A stretch of 64,000 nucleotides of DNA from Piliocolobus tephrosceles (lineage: Eukaryota > Chordata > Mammalia > Primates > Cercopithecidae): positions 86,560,101-86,624,100 of the forward strand of contig NC_045441.1 of NCBI RefSeq assembly GCF_002776525.5. The letters run 5' to 3'. The translations under genes and the position numbers were made by a program. Shown piece after piece: positions 9,991 to 22,930 of this stretch (position 1 is the stretch's first letter; every line of letters begins with the position of its first letter). The notes below the pieces were generated by a model. The model did no database searches, was not told the DNA's origin, and worked only from the letters and a program-made list of their open reading frames with translations.

Positions 9991-11060
9991 AAGGCATCCA
10001 AACCAGGAGTATCCCAGCGTTTTATCTCTTCTCTGAGTTTATGACATCTTTGAGGATAATATCTGTGAGGTACTTTTAGAAGATCCCATTTTCCCTAGTG
10101 CTCCATGGGTTTTCAATAAATAATTGATAATTAATGAATAGTAATAAAAAGAAAGTGAATGCAGGGCATTCCTACACATAACAAATAAAAAGATTAGGGC
10201 AAATCTTCAGATGTTCTGTGCTAGAAGAACAATTTAAACATGATTATTATACCTGTATAAGCTACAGTAGTAAACAAAAGAAAGCACCCTCCTCATCATC
10301 ACTAAGTAGGAGAAAATAAGACTGCTGAGTCTCTACTGAATTGTGGAGAAGGGATAGACTCTGATGGGGTGGCTGGAAGAAGAATTGCTGAGCTAAACGG
10401 AAATCCTGACTGTTTAAGGTAAAATGGATAAAGATCCACATTACAAGGTGTTACAGTTGTGGTTTACTACCGCTTTGGGACTTTGGGCCTGTGCATGAAT
10501 TTTCCTCACATGAAAGAGTTTCTTGAAATATAAATAACTTGTTTCTCATTGTAACAGCAGCAATATCTGTTTTGCTTGTTAATGTTTTTAAAGGACCCTC
10601 ATGAGTTAGTTTAGCTCATCCTCAATATAATATGTAATTAATAGGCTTATGTAATACTTATCTGTAGAGGAAAGTTTTAAAGGTGGTGGAGAGTGTTTTT
10701 AGAACTGTAACATGAAACAATCATATTACCTAATAAGTATTGTTTCTGTATGTATACCAGAGTGAAAATGGGAAATGTCTTATGAATAAGAGCTCTAGGT
10801 TAATGGTTTCCCATGAACAAATCTATGCTGAGATTTTTATGTGGCAGCAGTAACAAGAATGGGCAAAACAACAACAACAAAAGATCCATCCTTCATTCTG
10901 AAGCTCTGTCTTGTCTTTACTTGGAGGTCAATGGTAGGTGGTAGCGGTTAAAATATTCTTTCAATCCATAACAGCCTTTTTTGTGTAAGGGATATAAATA
11001 AATTCCTGCTGAATACCTATACAGTGGCCTGTCAGAATGAAAAAAAAAAAAAAAAGATAG
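9991..11060. other. Region without recognised gene; ends in an A-tract
   Basis: Moderately AT-rich DNA with no convincing open frame or RNA gene. A run of A at about 11040-11055 may be the tail of an undetected retroposon. I cannot assign the sequence to a repeat family by eye. Confidence 0.4.
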
Positions 11061-11159
11061 CTTCAACAAAGTAAATGAATCTCAAAGATATAATGTTGAA
11101 TAACAAACAAGAGAGAGAAAAATAAAAGCTGAGACCATTTAAATAAAAGTTTAAAAGCA

Positions 11160-12950
11160 AAAGGAAGAAGTCCTAGCCAGAGCAATCAGTCAAGGTAAAG
11201 AAACAAAGGCATCCAAGTAGGAAAATAATAAGTCAAACTACCTTTCTTCACAGAGAATATGATTCTATACCTAGAAAACCTCAAAGACTCCTCCAAAAGG
11301 CTCCTGGGGCTGATAAGCAATTTTAGTAAAGTTTCAGGAAACAGAATCAATGTACAAAAATCAGTAACATTTCTTCTACACCAACAACATACAAGGTGAG
11401 AGACAAATCAAGAATGCAATCTTATTTACAATAGCCCCCCAAAAAAGAAATTGCTTATGAATACATGTAACCAAATAGGTGAATGATCTCTACAATGACA
11501 GCTACAAAACACTGATGAAAAAAAATTAGATGACACAAACGAGTGGAACAACATGCCATGCTCATGGGTTGGAAGAATCAATATAATTTGGTCATGCTGC
11601 CTAAAGCAATTTGCAGATTCAATGCTCTTCCTATCAAAATACCAATGACATTCTTTGCAGAATTTGAAAAAAAAAAAAAAATTCTAGCATTAATATGGAG
11701 CCCAAAAAAGAGCCCACATAGCCAATGCAATCCTAAGCAAAAAGGACAAAGATGGAGGCATCACATTACCCAACTTCAAAGTATGCTACAAGGCTATAGT
11801 TTACAAAACAACATGGTACTGTTAAAAAATGAATAAATAAAGACACATAGACCAATGGAAAGGAATTGAGAATCCATAAAGAAAACCACACACCTATAGC
11901 CATCTGATTCTCTGTAAAGTCAACAAAAATAAACAATGAGGAAAGGACTCCCTATTCAATATATGGTGCTGGGATAGCTGGCTAGCCATACACAGAATGA
12001 AACTGGACACATAAATTTCACCTTACACATATATTAACTCAAGATAACTAAACATTTAATTTTAAGGCCTCAAACTACAAGAATGCTAGAAGACAACCTA
12101 GGAAACAATTCTAGACATTGCACTTGGGAAGAAATTTATGACTAAGTCCTGAGAAACAATGGAAACAAAACCAAAAATTGACAAGTGGGACTTAATTCAA
12201 CTAAAGAACTTCTGCAAAGTGAAATAAATAATCCCATCCTGGCTAACATGGTGAAACCCCGTCTTTACTAAAAATACAAAAAAATTAGCCGGGTGTGGTG
12301 GCGGGCTCTTGTAGTCCCAGCTATTCAGGAGGCTGAGGCAGGAGAATGGCGTGAACCCGGGAGGCAGAGCTTGCAGTGATCTGAGATCACGCCACTGCAC
12401 TCCAGCCTGGGTGACAGAGCGAGACTCTGTCTCAAAAAAATAAATAAATAAATAAACAGACAAACTACAAAATTGGAGAAAATATTTGCAAACTCTGCAT
12501 CTGACAAATGTTTAATATGCAGAATCTGTTAGAAACTTAATTCAATAGGCAAAAAACAACTCCATTAAAAATTGAGCCAAGGTCATAACAGACACTTCTC
12601 AAAAAAGATCTACAAGTGGCTTACACACATTTGAAAAAAATGCTCAACATCACTTATCATCAGAGAAATGCAAATCAAAACTACAATGAGATAGCATCTC
12701 ACACCAGTCAGAATGGCTATTATTAAAATTGCAATAACAGATGCTGGCAAGGCTATGGAGAAAAAGAAATGCGTATACATAGTTGGTGGGAATGGAAATT
12801 AGTTCAGCCACTGTGGAAAGCAGCTTGGATATTTCTCAAAGAACATAAAACAGAACTACCATTCAACCCAGCAATCCTATTACTGGGTATTTGTCCAAAA
12901 GAAAATAAATTGCTCTACCAAAAAGACACATGCACTTGTATGTTCATCAC
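11160..12950 (+). mobile_element. Old L1 fragment, plus strand (ORF2), split by an Alu
   Basis: From AGTCCTAGCCAGAGCAATCAG onward the sequence follows L1 ORF2 downstream of the RT active site. It runs through CATGCTCATGGGTTGGAAGAATCAATAT (about 11558-11586) and the C-terminal blocks GATGCTGGCAAGG and TTACTGGGTATTTGTCCAAA. It is 5'-truncated, has many stops and small gaps, and loses similarity near 12950. The Alu at about 12234-12460 interrupts it. Confidence 0.85.
12234..12460 (+). mobile_element. 5'-truncated Alu (AluY-like)
   Basis: Starts within the left arm at CATCCTGGCTAACATGG and continues through AGCCGGGTGTGGTGGCGGGC, GGCAGGAGAATGGCGTGAAC and the 3' end GAGACTCTGTCTC. It finishes in an A-rich AAATAAATAAATAAA tail. 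GAATGGCGTGAACCCGGGAGG and CTTGCAGTGA are AluY-like variants. The host L1 resumes right after the tail. Confidence 0.9.
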
Positions 12951-13029
12951 ATGTCAGCTCTCTAAATTTCTTCTGTAAGATTTTCAGTTCCTTTAACCCT
13001 GACATTTGTCAATCTCTGCCCACAGTATG

Positions 13030-15130
13030 TTTTTTGAAAAAACTAATTTAGAACAGGTTAAGTTCATGACAAAATTAAGAGGAAAGTACAGAGATTTCCC
13101 GTGTATCTCCTGCCCCGCATATATGTAGCCTCCCTCATAATCAAAATCTCCCATCAGAGTTCTATGTTTACTACATTAATAAACCTACATTTATATAATG
13201 TAATTATCCAAAGCCTGTAGTTCACATTAGGGTTCACTCTTGGTGTTGCATATTCTATGGGTTTGGACAAATGTATCAATCATTACAACATTTATACATA
13301 TTGATTTTACTGCCTTAAAAATCCTCTGTGATCCACCTACTTACTCCTCTTTCCCCTCAACCCTTGGTAACCACAGATTTTGTTATTGTCTCAATAGTTT
13401 TGCCTTTCCTGGAATGTTGGAATCATAGAGTAGGTAGGCTTTCAAACTGCTTCTCTCATTTAGCAATAAGCACTTACATTTTCTTCATGCCTTTTCATGG
13501 CTTATTAACATATCTGGTAAATGGTAAATAATATTCCATTATCTGGATATACCACAGTTTATTTATTCAACTACTAAAGGACACTTTGGTTGCTTCTAAG
13601 TTTTGGCAACTATGAAACAAGTTACTATAAACATCTGTGCGCAGGTTTGTGTGTGGATGCAAGTTTTAATTCCTTTGGGTAAATATCGTGGAGCATGATT
13701 ATTGCATCATATGGTAAGAATGTGTTTAGTTTTGTAAGAAACTACCAAACCGTCTTCTGAAGTGGCTATACTACTTTGCATTCCCACCAGCAATGAGTGA
13801 GAGTTCCTGCTGCTTCACATCCTTGTTAGCATTTGTTATTGTCGGTATTCCACATTTTGGCTATTCTAATAGGTGTGTAGCGGCATCTCATTGTTGTTTT
13901 AACTTTCAGTTCCCTGATGACATGATGTGGAACATCTTTTCACACGACTATTTACCATTTGTGTGTCTTTTTTAATGGGTTGTCTGTTAAGGTCTTTGGT
14001 CTTAATTGGGTTCTTCATTTTCTTATTGTGGGGTTTTAAGAGTTCTTTGTATGTTTGGATAACAGTCTTTTATCATATGTGTCTTTTGGAAATATTTACT
14101 CCTAGTCTGTATCTTGTCCCTTTATTATCTTGACATTGTCTTTCACAGAGCTGAAGTTTTTAATTTTCATAAAGTCCAGTATATTAATTATTTTTCTCAT
14201 TGATCATGGCTTTAGATGTTTTATCTAAAAATGTATCACCACATCCAAGGTCATCTAGATTTTTCTCTAATGTTATCTTCCAGGAGTTTTCCAAAATTTA
14301 TCTTCCAAAATTTTGCATTTTACACTTTAGGTCTATGCCCCATTTTAAATGTTTGTGAATAATGTAAAGTGTTTGTCTAAATTCATTTTTTAAAAATTTT
14401 GTGTCAGATGTCCAGTCGTACCAACATTGTTTGTTGAAAAGACTAACTTTTATCTGTTGTATTGGCTTTACTCCTTTAGCAAAAATCAGTTGACTGTATT
14501 TGTGGAGTGGTCGATATTTAGACCCCCAATTCTGTTCCATTTATCCATTTTTCTATTATTTTACCCGTGCTGCAATTGTCATGATTGCTATAGCTTTATA
14601 GTAAGTAAGTAGGTTCGGACCTCCAACTTTGTTTTTCTTCAGTGTGTCGGCAATTCTGGGTCTGTTGCCTCTCCATATAAACTTTAGTTTGTCAATATCC
14701 ACAGAATTACTTTCAGGGATTTTGTTTAGACCACTTTGCATGTATCCATCAAGTTGGAAATACCAGACTTCTTGACAATATGGAGCTTTCCTATCTATGA
14801 ACATGGAGTAGCTCCCCATTGATTTAGTCCTTTGACTTTATTTATCAGAGTTTTGTAGTTTTCCTCATAGAGATTTGTATATATTTTATTAGATTTATAA
14901 GTTAGTAGTTTATCTGGAGGTTACTAATATAAATGAGGTTGTGTTTTTTATTTCAAATTAAAATTGTTCATTGTTGGTATACTGGAAAGATATTAAGCTC
15001 TCTATATAAACTTTGTATTCTTAAACTTTGCTTTAATTGGTTATTAGTCTCTCTAAAGAAAAACCCCATTTTTTTGCTTTAATTTTTTAGATTTTCTACA
15101 AAGATGATAATGTCATCTGTCACCAAACAT
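13030..15130 (-). mobile_element. Old L1 (3' UTR and ORF2 C-terminal half), minus strand
   Basis: The plus strand shows reverse-complement L1 blocks such as TTCCCACCAGCAATGAGTGAGAG, CCTTGTTAGCATTTGTTATTG, GAGTTCTTTGTATGTTTGGAT and GATAATGTCATCTGTCACC. A minus-strand open stretch at 14556-14819 reads like the ORF2 region downstream of RT. The lower similarity and distinct 3' UTR suggest an L1M-age element. Confidence 0.8.
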
Positions 15131-15560
15131 AATATCTTTTTAGAGAAACCAATCTCCCTGGCACATTTTGTTTTTTAACAAAAGTTTGTATTTTTTAAAG
15201 AACAGTTTCATTATATCATTATAATTAATCATGTTTTAAATAAAATATTTTTGATTAGACAAGTCAATTAATTTTAAATCAACTAATTAAATAACGGACT
15301 TAATACCCATGCAATTAGTGCTCTAAATAAACTGACTTTTGTTTGTGCACTGATATTAATAGCTTTAACTGAAACTATTAAGACCCATCAGTAATAGCAA
15401 ACTCCAGCTAAACCAAAATGACAATGCCACCTGCACACATCTCTTCATAAAATAACAGTCCAGCTCTTTTAATGAGGGAAAATTCTGTTTCCAATTCTGG
15501 AAACTTAAAAACGACCATAAAAGTAACCATAATTCTTAGAAACTTTATAAAATTTTATCT
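15131..15560. other. AT-rich spacer without recognised feature
   Basis: I see no gene or nameable repeat. It contains TTTTGATTAGACAAGTCAAT (about 15249-15268), which has a close partner near 16724. Confidence 0.4.
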
Positions 15561-15562
15561 CT

Positions 15563-15862
15563 TTTTTTACTTTTAAAGACAAGATCTCACTCTGCCACGC
15601 AGGTTGAACTGCAATGATGCAATCACAGCTCACTGCAGCCTCAAGCTCATGGACTCAACCAATCCTACTGCCTCAGCCTCCTAAGTAGCTAGGACTACAG
15701 GCACACACCACAATTTCTGGCTAATTTTTAATTTTTTTTGTAGAGTTCAAGGTCTCTCAATGTTGTCCAGGCTGGTCTCAAACTGCTGGTCTCAAATGAT
15801 TCTACTACTTTGGCATCCCAAAGAGCTGGGATTACAGTGTGAGACACACTCTGCCCAACCAC
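15563..15862 (-). mobile_element. Old Alu (AluJ-like), minus strand
   Basis: The plus strand reads poly-T-like sequence, AGACAAGATCTCACTCTGCC, CAGCTCACTGCAGCCTCAAG, GACTACAGGCACACACCAC, TAGAGTTCAAGGTCTCTC and CCAAAGAGCTGGGATTACAG. This is a full-length Alu in reverse with heavy divergence (GATCTCACTCT and CTCAAGCTCATGGACTCAA are old-Alu features). Confidence 0.9.
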
Positions 15863-17164
15863 TCTCTCTTCTTTTCTATTAGTTTTCATTCTCTGTTCCT
15901 TCTAATTTCTATGCCAATTAACTGTAATAATTATTACTTGGGAATAAAGAAATTGACAAAGGCATTTTCTCTTTCTTTTAATAGAAAAATATAAGGACAT
16001 TATTAGCTTAAAATCATTTTTTCAAAGGTTTTGAAAGTTTTTTGACATTTAATTAAAGTTTTATTTTCTTTTGCAAGTTTACATATGTTACTATATACAC
16101 ATAATGAAAGTTTTTGAAGCAGTTGCCTGCTATAGATCTTTTCTGTTTGTTTTCTTGGGCAAAACAAATACATCATGACTCTCTGAGCCAACCTCAGAAG
16201 GAGAACCCTGTAGGGAAGTTATGAAGTAAAAGCATATCTTCTTGGCCAAGGAAGGCCACAGGAAATCCTTGACAAGCACTCTGCATAAAAAATAATAGTG
16301 CAGATGCTCCTCAACATATGATGGGGCTATGTCCCAGTAAACCCTTGTATGTCAAGGAATGTACTAAGTATTACTTTTGTGCCATCATAAGGTCAAAACA
16401 TCAAAAAGAGCTCAGGGACTATCTGCATATACATTTTAAAAGATGATTGATAGAATAAACAATGAGGAGAGGCCCAGTGGAATTTTGTCATTAAACCAAA
16501 AGCATTATCTCCTGCAGAAGAGAAGTTTAAGATAGTTATTATTATTAACGCTAAGTGGAAAAGGAATATCACAATCCCTAAGTGGCACACAAGGTGTTAA
16601 AAGGCAATACTATCAACTCATTAACTCTCATCCACATAACTGAGAAGGTGCCCTGTTATTCTTCCATAATCAGTATTTTGTGATATGATACATATAAATA
16701 ATATACATATTTAATAAAAAGTTTTGATTGGACAAGTCAATTAATTTGGAAAGATATACGTATATATCTTTTGAACCATTTGATTCTCCTTTTAAAGTGA
16801 TTTTTTTCCCTCCCCTTTTATGATAAGCTTTGCATGCATATTATAGGAAAAGGGCTTATATAACTTAATCATTGGAGTTCTTACAGTAAACAAAACCATT
16901 TGATAAATGTAGATTATTCTAATTCAAACTAAGATAAATCTTTGCAGACATGCAGGAACTTCTGGACTCTAATATTAATGGGACTATTTAATGAGAATTA
17001 GAAAATCAAAACACTTCTCAGGCCTGCTGGATTACAGAACATCCCAATATTTAAACCAATTTATTTTCCAATTGGAAAAATTTAACATAAAGTTCCTCGT
17101 TTGGATGGTTGGACTGGAAGTGTGCACTTGGCCTATTAAAAATAGATTAAATTCTAATGTTTTA
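15863..17164. other. Mostly unannotated DNA with one short DNA-transposon relic
   Basis: Apart from the 16301-16425 relic I see no gene or clear repeat. The short open stretches (for example 16003-16191 and 16393-16590, minus) have no recognisable domain and look like chance. Confidence 0.4.
16301..16425. mobile_element. Short non-autonomous DNA-transposon-like relic
   Basis: Begins CAGATGCTCCTCAACATATG and ends with an approximate inverse (CCATCATAAGG ... GACTATCTG), giving imperfect terminal inverted repeats around about 75 bp. The left end matches my memory of a medium-reiterated element beginning CAGATGCTCCTCGACTTACG. I cannot name the family, and target duplication is unclear. Confidence 0.5.
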
Positions 17165-17396
17165 TAGCGCTATAGGGTGACTATAGTTAAAAATAATTTA
17201 TTGTATATTTTTAAATAATTAGGAGGGAGAATTTTGAATGTTCTCAACACAAATAAATGAAAAATATTTGAGGTGATAGATATAATTCTCCTGATTTGAT
17301 TGCTACATGTCGTATATATGTGTCAAAATAACATTCTGTTCCCCATGAATATGTGCAATTATTATGTATCTAACTAAAAATAAAATTTAAAAAATC
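17165..17396 (+). mobile_element. L1 3' end (L1MA/MB-type 3' UTR), plus strand
   Basis: GGTGACTATAGTTAAAAATAA, TGAATGTTCTCAACACAAA, TGAGGTGATAGATAT, CCTGATTTGATTGCTACA and the terminal CTAACTAAAAATAAAA are the classical 3' UTR of old L1 subfamilies. Only this 3' piece is present. Confidence 0.8.
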
Positions 17397-19600
17397 AGTT
17401 TACAAAAAGTCATGCATTTCTAATATCTGCTTTTAGACTTCTCTACTTTTATTTTTCCTGACTCTGTTTCCTCTTCCTGATTACATCTTTGTTACATATC
17501 ATTCTGAGTTCTTGGTAGCTGCAACACACATTCATAATACTATATCTCATTTTTATACTGTAATTCCAATCTCAGTTTCATGTTCTGCATCTACCCTTTT
17601 CTAACCCTACTATTATTGCACTCATGTACTGGGCCTCCCTCCACATTGTGTTTCCACCATCTTAATGCTCCCCATTATAGAGGGTAAAGAAGTTCGAGTT
17701 CTCCAAAGACTGTTGGAATTATGTATTCTAATTTTCTTTGTTATGAATTAGACACCTATATTACAGATAAGCTGAAAAACAGGCTCAAGATCATAGAGTT
17801 AATTAATGGAAAGATAACTAGAAATAATTATTTGCATTATGACTCTTGGTCCAGTACTGTTTCTACCCAGTTAGACGTATAGATTTATCACTAAAAAAAA
17901 AAGTTAAAATATTATTAATTTTTTGTGTTCTTTTATAGAGCTACTATTTCCAGTTTTTAATACTCTTTTGCATTATTTATGATTACTTCAGTCACTACAC
18001 AAGTTTTAACAAAAACAACACAAGGCTATAACTGTCATATTTCCTTGAAGTCAGGTGGAAGTACTACATTCAGGCACTGATTTCACTGTTTTCAAAATAC
18101 AAACCTACAATAGCCCCTCTCCTCACTTATCTACTGACTCCTGACTTACAAATATAGAATTTTATGAGCTAAGTTCAATTTACTAGTAATTTTTAAATGA
18201 AATTGATAAATGGCAAAACAGTGTGTCTCCCTTTTCTTACTCTAAGAAGTCGTAATTGAAAAATAAAATCATTTAAGATTGTTGTGTTTTGCCTTTGATT
18301 TCTTCCCTCACCTCGTTTTCAAACTTTGTTTCCCTAAACTCACAAGCAAATGTTTCCTTGAAGAGGCCTTCGATTATTTTGCAAGACTTGTATCTTTTTG
18401 GTGGTCCTGATCAATTTTGCCTCTTTCTTTTCAAAATGACATAGACTTACAGTGGTATTTAAAACAATGACTAGTAGGGAGGAATTATTGTAGTATCAAA
18501 TATTATAGTAACTATAAATGCAAAGATTATTTAAAAAGAAATTATCTCATTTTTTATAATTTTAAAGAAAAAGCTTATATATGCCTAGGTTTGTAATTTT
18601 GTATTTTTTCCAGATTTGAGGATGAAACCCCTCAGATAAAAGTATATATGTATAGAAAGTTTGATTTCAGTGGTAATTCTATAATATACATATTAGAACC
18701 ATTCAATCTAATCAGATTAACTACATAAATGAATTTTTGCTCTTATGAAATTCTACTTACTTGCACACAATCTGATTTATTTGCTTTTAGAATTTTCTGG
18801 CAATAGTTTTGCTCTGTGGCTTACATGTCTTTCATTTGGCTACAGGATTTATTCCCATTTCTACCATCAACCCAATAAAGGGTTTCAACTAAGGTCACTG
18901 TGTTCCAGTATTTCTTATTCAAGTCCACAATTTCAAGTCCAATTGCTGATTAAGAAGTAAACACTATAAGCCCCAAACAGGCCTCCAATTAAATAGTATA
19001 TCAACACAACTCTTGTTCTTTTTCTCTTTGAAACTTCACAGTCATTTGGATGGATGGTATTTTTGGTTAAACACAGAAAATCGTGTAAAAACTAAGTTTG
19101 TTTAGTATGATTGATATAATTGTATGTCATATTTTTATATATTTCTTCCTTAGGGGATTAATAATACTATATTAGTAACACATAGAGCAAATGAAAATTT
19201 CTGAGCATATACAACTTTTTCATCATGATATAGCCATTAGTTAGACAAAAATAAACCTTGCTCAGATGGTTACCTCTTTTCTGCCTCATAGTTATTAAAT
19301 AAACCAGAAGTTTGACTTACATCATAGTGGTTTGTGGGAACTTCATTTACAGAATAAATGTTTAGAAGATAAATCCTTGAAAGGTCATTGTAAACATTTT
19401 TTAACCATGGATTTAAATACTTTATTTTTCTTCTGTTTATGTGTAACTTTTAAATTTTCGAAAATATTACCTCAGTTATTAGACTTTATAAAAGTTGTAC
19501 AATTCCTTCTTTCTAAGTATTTTTAGTCCAATTTTACTGTACAATGTAGAGTATAAAATTTAGTAATGAAATTTTATATCTATATGTAACAATTCCATTG
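17397..19600. other. AT-rich region without recognised gene
   Basis: No protein-like frame, RNA gene or clear repeat was recognised across 2.2 kb. It may be unique intergenic or intronic sequence. Confidence 0.4.
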
Positions 19601-19619
19601 TTAGATGGAGTTATATTAT

Positions 19620-21357
19620 TACATATGGATATAGATGAAACAATACATGTATATTGTTACATATACTTAACAATATATGTCACCTGTCACCCAAATAATG
19701 TACATTGTACCCATAGGCAATGTTGTATCCCTTACCCACCTCCCACTCTCACCGCTTCTGGGGCCCCAATGTCCATTATACCGCTCTGTATACCTTTGCA
19801 CACACATAGCTCTCACTTATATATGAGAGTATGCTGTATGTGGTTTTCTGTTCCTGAGTTACTTTACTTAAGATAATGGCATCCAGTTCCATCAAAGTTG
19901 CTGCAAAATACATTATTTTATTTTTCTATGGCTGAATAGTATTCCTTGGTAAATATGTGTCACATTTTATTTATTCACTCATCAGGAGATGAACACTTAC
20001 GTTGATTTCATATCTTTACAATAGTGTATTGTGCTGCATAAACATACAAATACAGATATGTTTTTGATATAATGACATATTTTCCTATGGACATCATAGG
20101 AAATTTCTACAGTAATAGGAAATCCCAATAGAGGGATTGCTGGATCGATGGGTAGATCTACTTTCAGTTTTTTGAGAAATCTCCATACTATTTTCCATAG
20201 AGTTTGTATTAAGTTAAATTCCCACCAGCAATGTAGATGCATTTCTTTTTTACCACACTTACAAAAAAAAGTAAGTGCCAACACCTACTTTTTTTTAACT
20301 TTTTAATAATTGCCATTCTGGCTGTTGAAAGGTGGTATCTCATTGTGGCTTTAATTTACATTTCCCTGATGATTAGTGTTGTTGAGCATTTTTTCATATG
20401 TTTGTTGGCCATTTGTATATCTTTTTTTGAGAAATGTCAGTTCATGTTGCTCGTCCATTTTTTAATGGAATTATTTGTTTTTTTTCTTGAGGATTTGTTT
20501 GAATTCCTTGTGGATTCTCGATAACCTACAGATTAATGTATAGGTTTACAGAACCTATACCCTATAAGTTCTGTAGGTTCTCCAGGCTCTTTCTATGGAT
20601 TCTATAGATTCAGAACCTTCATTCTTTGTTGAATGTATAATATGCAAATATTTTCTCTCATTCTGTAAGCTGTCTTTTTACTCTGAAGAAGCCTTTAGTT
20701 TAATTAGGTCCTACTTATTTGTTTCTGTTTTTGTTGCATTTGCTTTTTCGGTCTTGTAAATAATTTCCTAGGCTAATGTCCAGAACAGTTTACCCAGGGA
20801 TTCTGCTTGAATTTTTATAGTTTTAAGTCTTATGTTTAAGTCTTTAATCAGTTTTGAGTTAATTTTTATATATGGTGAGTGATGATGATCCAGTTTTATT
20901 CTTTTTTTATGTAGCTATCCAATTTTCCTAGCACTTTTAATAGAATAGGGTGTCCTTTCACCAGTGTATGTTTTTGTCCGCTTGGGCATAAATCAGTTAG
21001 TTGTAAATATTTGACTTTATTTGCGGAATCCCCATTCTATTCCATTGGAGTGTCTACTTTTATGCTAGTAATATGCTTTTTTGTATAACATAGCCTTGTA
21101 GTATGGTTTGAAGTCAGGCAATGTGATGCCTGCTGATTTATTCATTTTGCTTAGGACTACTTTGGCTATTTGGATACTCTTTTGGTTACATGTGAATTTT
21201 AGGATTGTTTTTCTAATTGTGTGAAAAATGACATTTATATTCTGATAGGAATAGCATCGAATCTGTAGATTGCTTTGATCAGTATGGTCATTTTCACAGG
21301 AATGTTTCTTCCAATCCATGAGAATGGGATGTTTTTCCACTTACGTCATTTATGATT

Positions 21358-21359
<2 letters not shown>
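19620..21359 (-). mobile_element. Outer old L1, segment 1 (3' UTR and ORF2 end)
   Basis: Reverse-complement L1 3' sequence starts around 19620 (AATGTACATTGTACCCATAGG, ACCTCCCACTCTCACCGC). It continues through the ORF2 C-terminal region (minus-strand peptide at 21340-21065 reading LMDWKKHS...ITLPDFKPYYKAMLY). It stops at 21359 next to the poly-T of a second L1 and continues at 30125, so one old L1 was split by the insertion. Confidence 0.85.
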
Positions 21360-21388
<29 letters not shown>

Positions 21389-22930
21389 CATTTTATGTAT
21401 TTTAAAATTATTTTAAAAACTTCTAGTTTAGTTTTAGGGATACATGTGAAGGTTTGCTATATAGATAAATTACGTGTTGTGGGGGTTTGGTGAACAGATT
21501 ATTTCGTTACCCAGGTAAAAAGCATAGTGGCTTTGATTTGCATTGCTTAAATGACTAGTGATGTTGAGCATTTTTTCATATGCATTACAGCCATGTGTAT
21601 ATCTTGTTTTGAGAGGTGTTCGTTTATGTTCTTTGCCCACTTTTAATGCAATTGTTTGTCTTTTGCTTGTTAATTCATTGAAGTCTCTTATAGATTGTGA
21701 ATATTAGACCTTTGTTAGATGAGTAGGTTGCAAATATGTTCTCCCATTTTGTAGGTTGTCTATTTGCTCTGTTGATAGTTTCTTTTGCTGTTCAGAAGAT
21801 CTTTAGTTTAATTAGGTCCCATTTGTCAACTTTTGTTTTTGTTTCAGTTGCTTTTAATGTCTTCATCATGAAATATTTCCCAGGGCCTATGTCCAGACAG
21901 GTAATTAATAGATTTTCTTCCAGGGTTTTACAGTTTTAAGTTGTTCATTTAAGATTTAATCCATCTTGATTTGACCTTTGTGTATGGTGCAAGGAAGGGG
22001 TCTAGTTTGAATATTCTGTATATGGCAGTTCAGTTATTATAGCACCATTGGTTGAACAGGGAGTCCTTTCTCTATCGCTTCAGTTTGTAATTTTTGTCAA
22101 ATATCAAATGGCTGTAGATGTGCAGCTTTATGTCTTGGCTGTCTATTCTATCCCATTTTTGTATGTGTCTGTTTTTATACCAGTACTTTGCTGTTTTCAT
22201 TACTGTAGTCTTGTAGAATACTTTAAATTCAGGTAATGTGATGCTTCCAGTTTTGTTCTTTTTGTTAGGATAACTTTGGCTATTTGTTCTCTTTTTCATT
22301 CCTAATTAACTTGAAAATAGTTTTTTTTATAATTCTGTGAAGAGTGTAATTGGTAGTTTGATAGAAGTAGCATTGAATCTGTAAATTGCTTTAGACATGG
22401 CCATTTAAACAATATTGATTCTTCCAATCCATGAGCATGGAATTTTTTTCCCTTTGTTTGTGTCATCTCTGATTTCTTTGAGAACTATTTTTAAATTGTC
22501 ATTGTAAAGATCTTTTATGTTCCTGGTTAGCTGTATTTCTAAATTTGTGTGTGTGAGTGTGTGTGTGGCTGTTCTGAATTGGATTGTGTTCTTGATTTGG
22601 CAATCAATTTGGATGCTGTTGGTGTATAGAAATGCGACTAATTTTGGACCTTGATTTTGTATCCCGAAATTTTTCTGAAGTTGTTAATCAGACCTAGAAT
22701 CTTTTCCTCATGGGATTTTCTAGGTATTAAATCATATTGTCTGCAAACAGAGATAGTCTGACTTCCTCTTTTCCTATTTTGATTCCTTTTATTTCTTTCT
22801 CTTGCCTGATTGTTCAATCTGGGACTTACAGGTCTATGTTGAACAGGACTGGTAAGAGTGGGCAACCTTGTCTTGTTCCAGTTCTCAAGTGGAATGGCGC
22901 CATATTTTGCCCATTCAGTAAGATGTTTTA

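Noticed and set aside
12197..12507. Minus-strand open frames reading like a short protein
   Set aside because: This is the well-known translation of antisense Alu sequence (AGVQWRDLRSLQ type) and not a gene. The same applies to frames at 54965-55270, 57325-57871 and 61974-62253.
20521..20620. Local inverted/direct repeats around AACCTACAGA and TCTGTAGGTT
   Set aside because: Short arms (about 10 bp) with a long interval inside old L1 sequence; likely local slippage with little significance.
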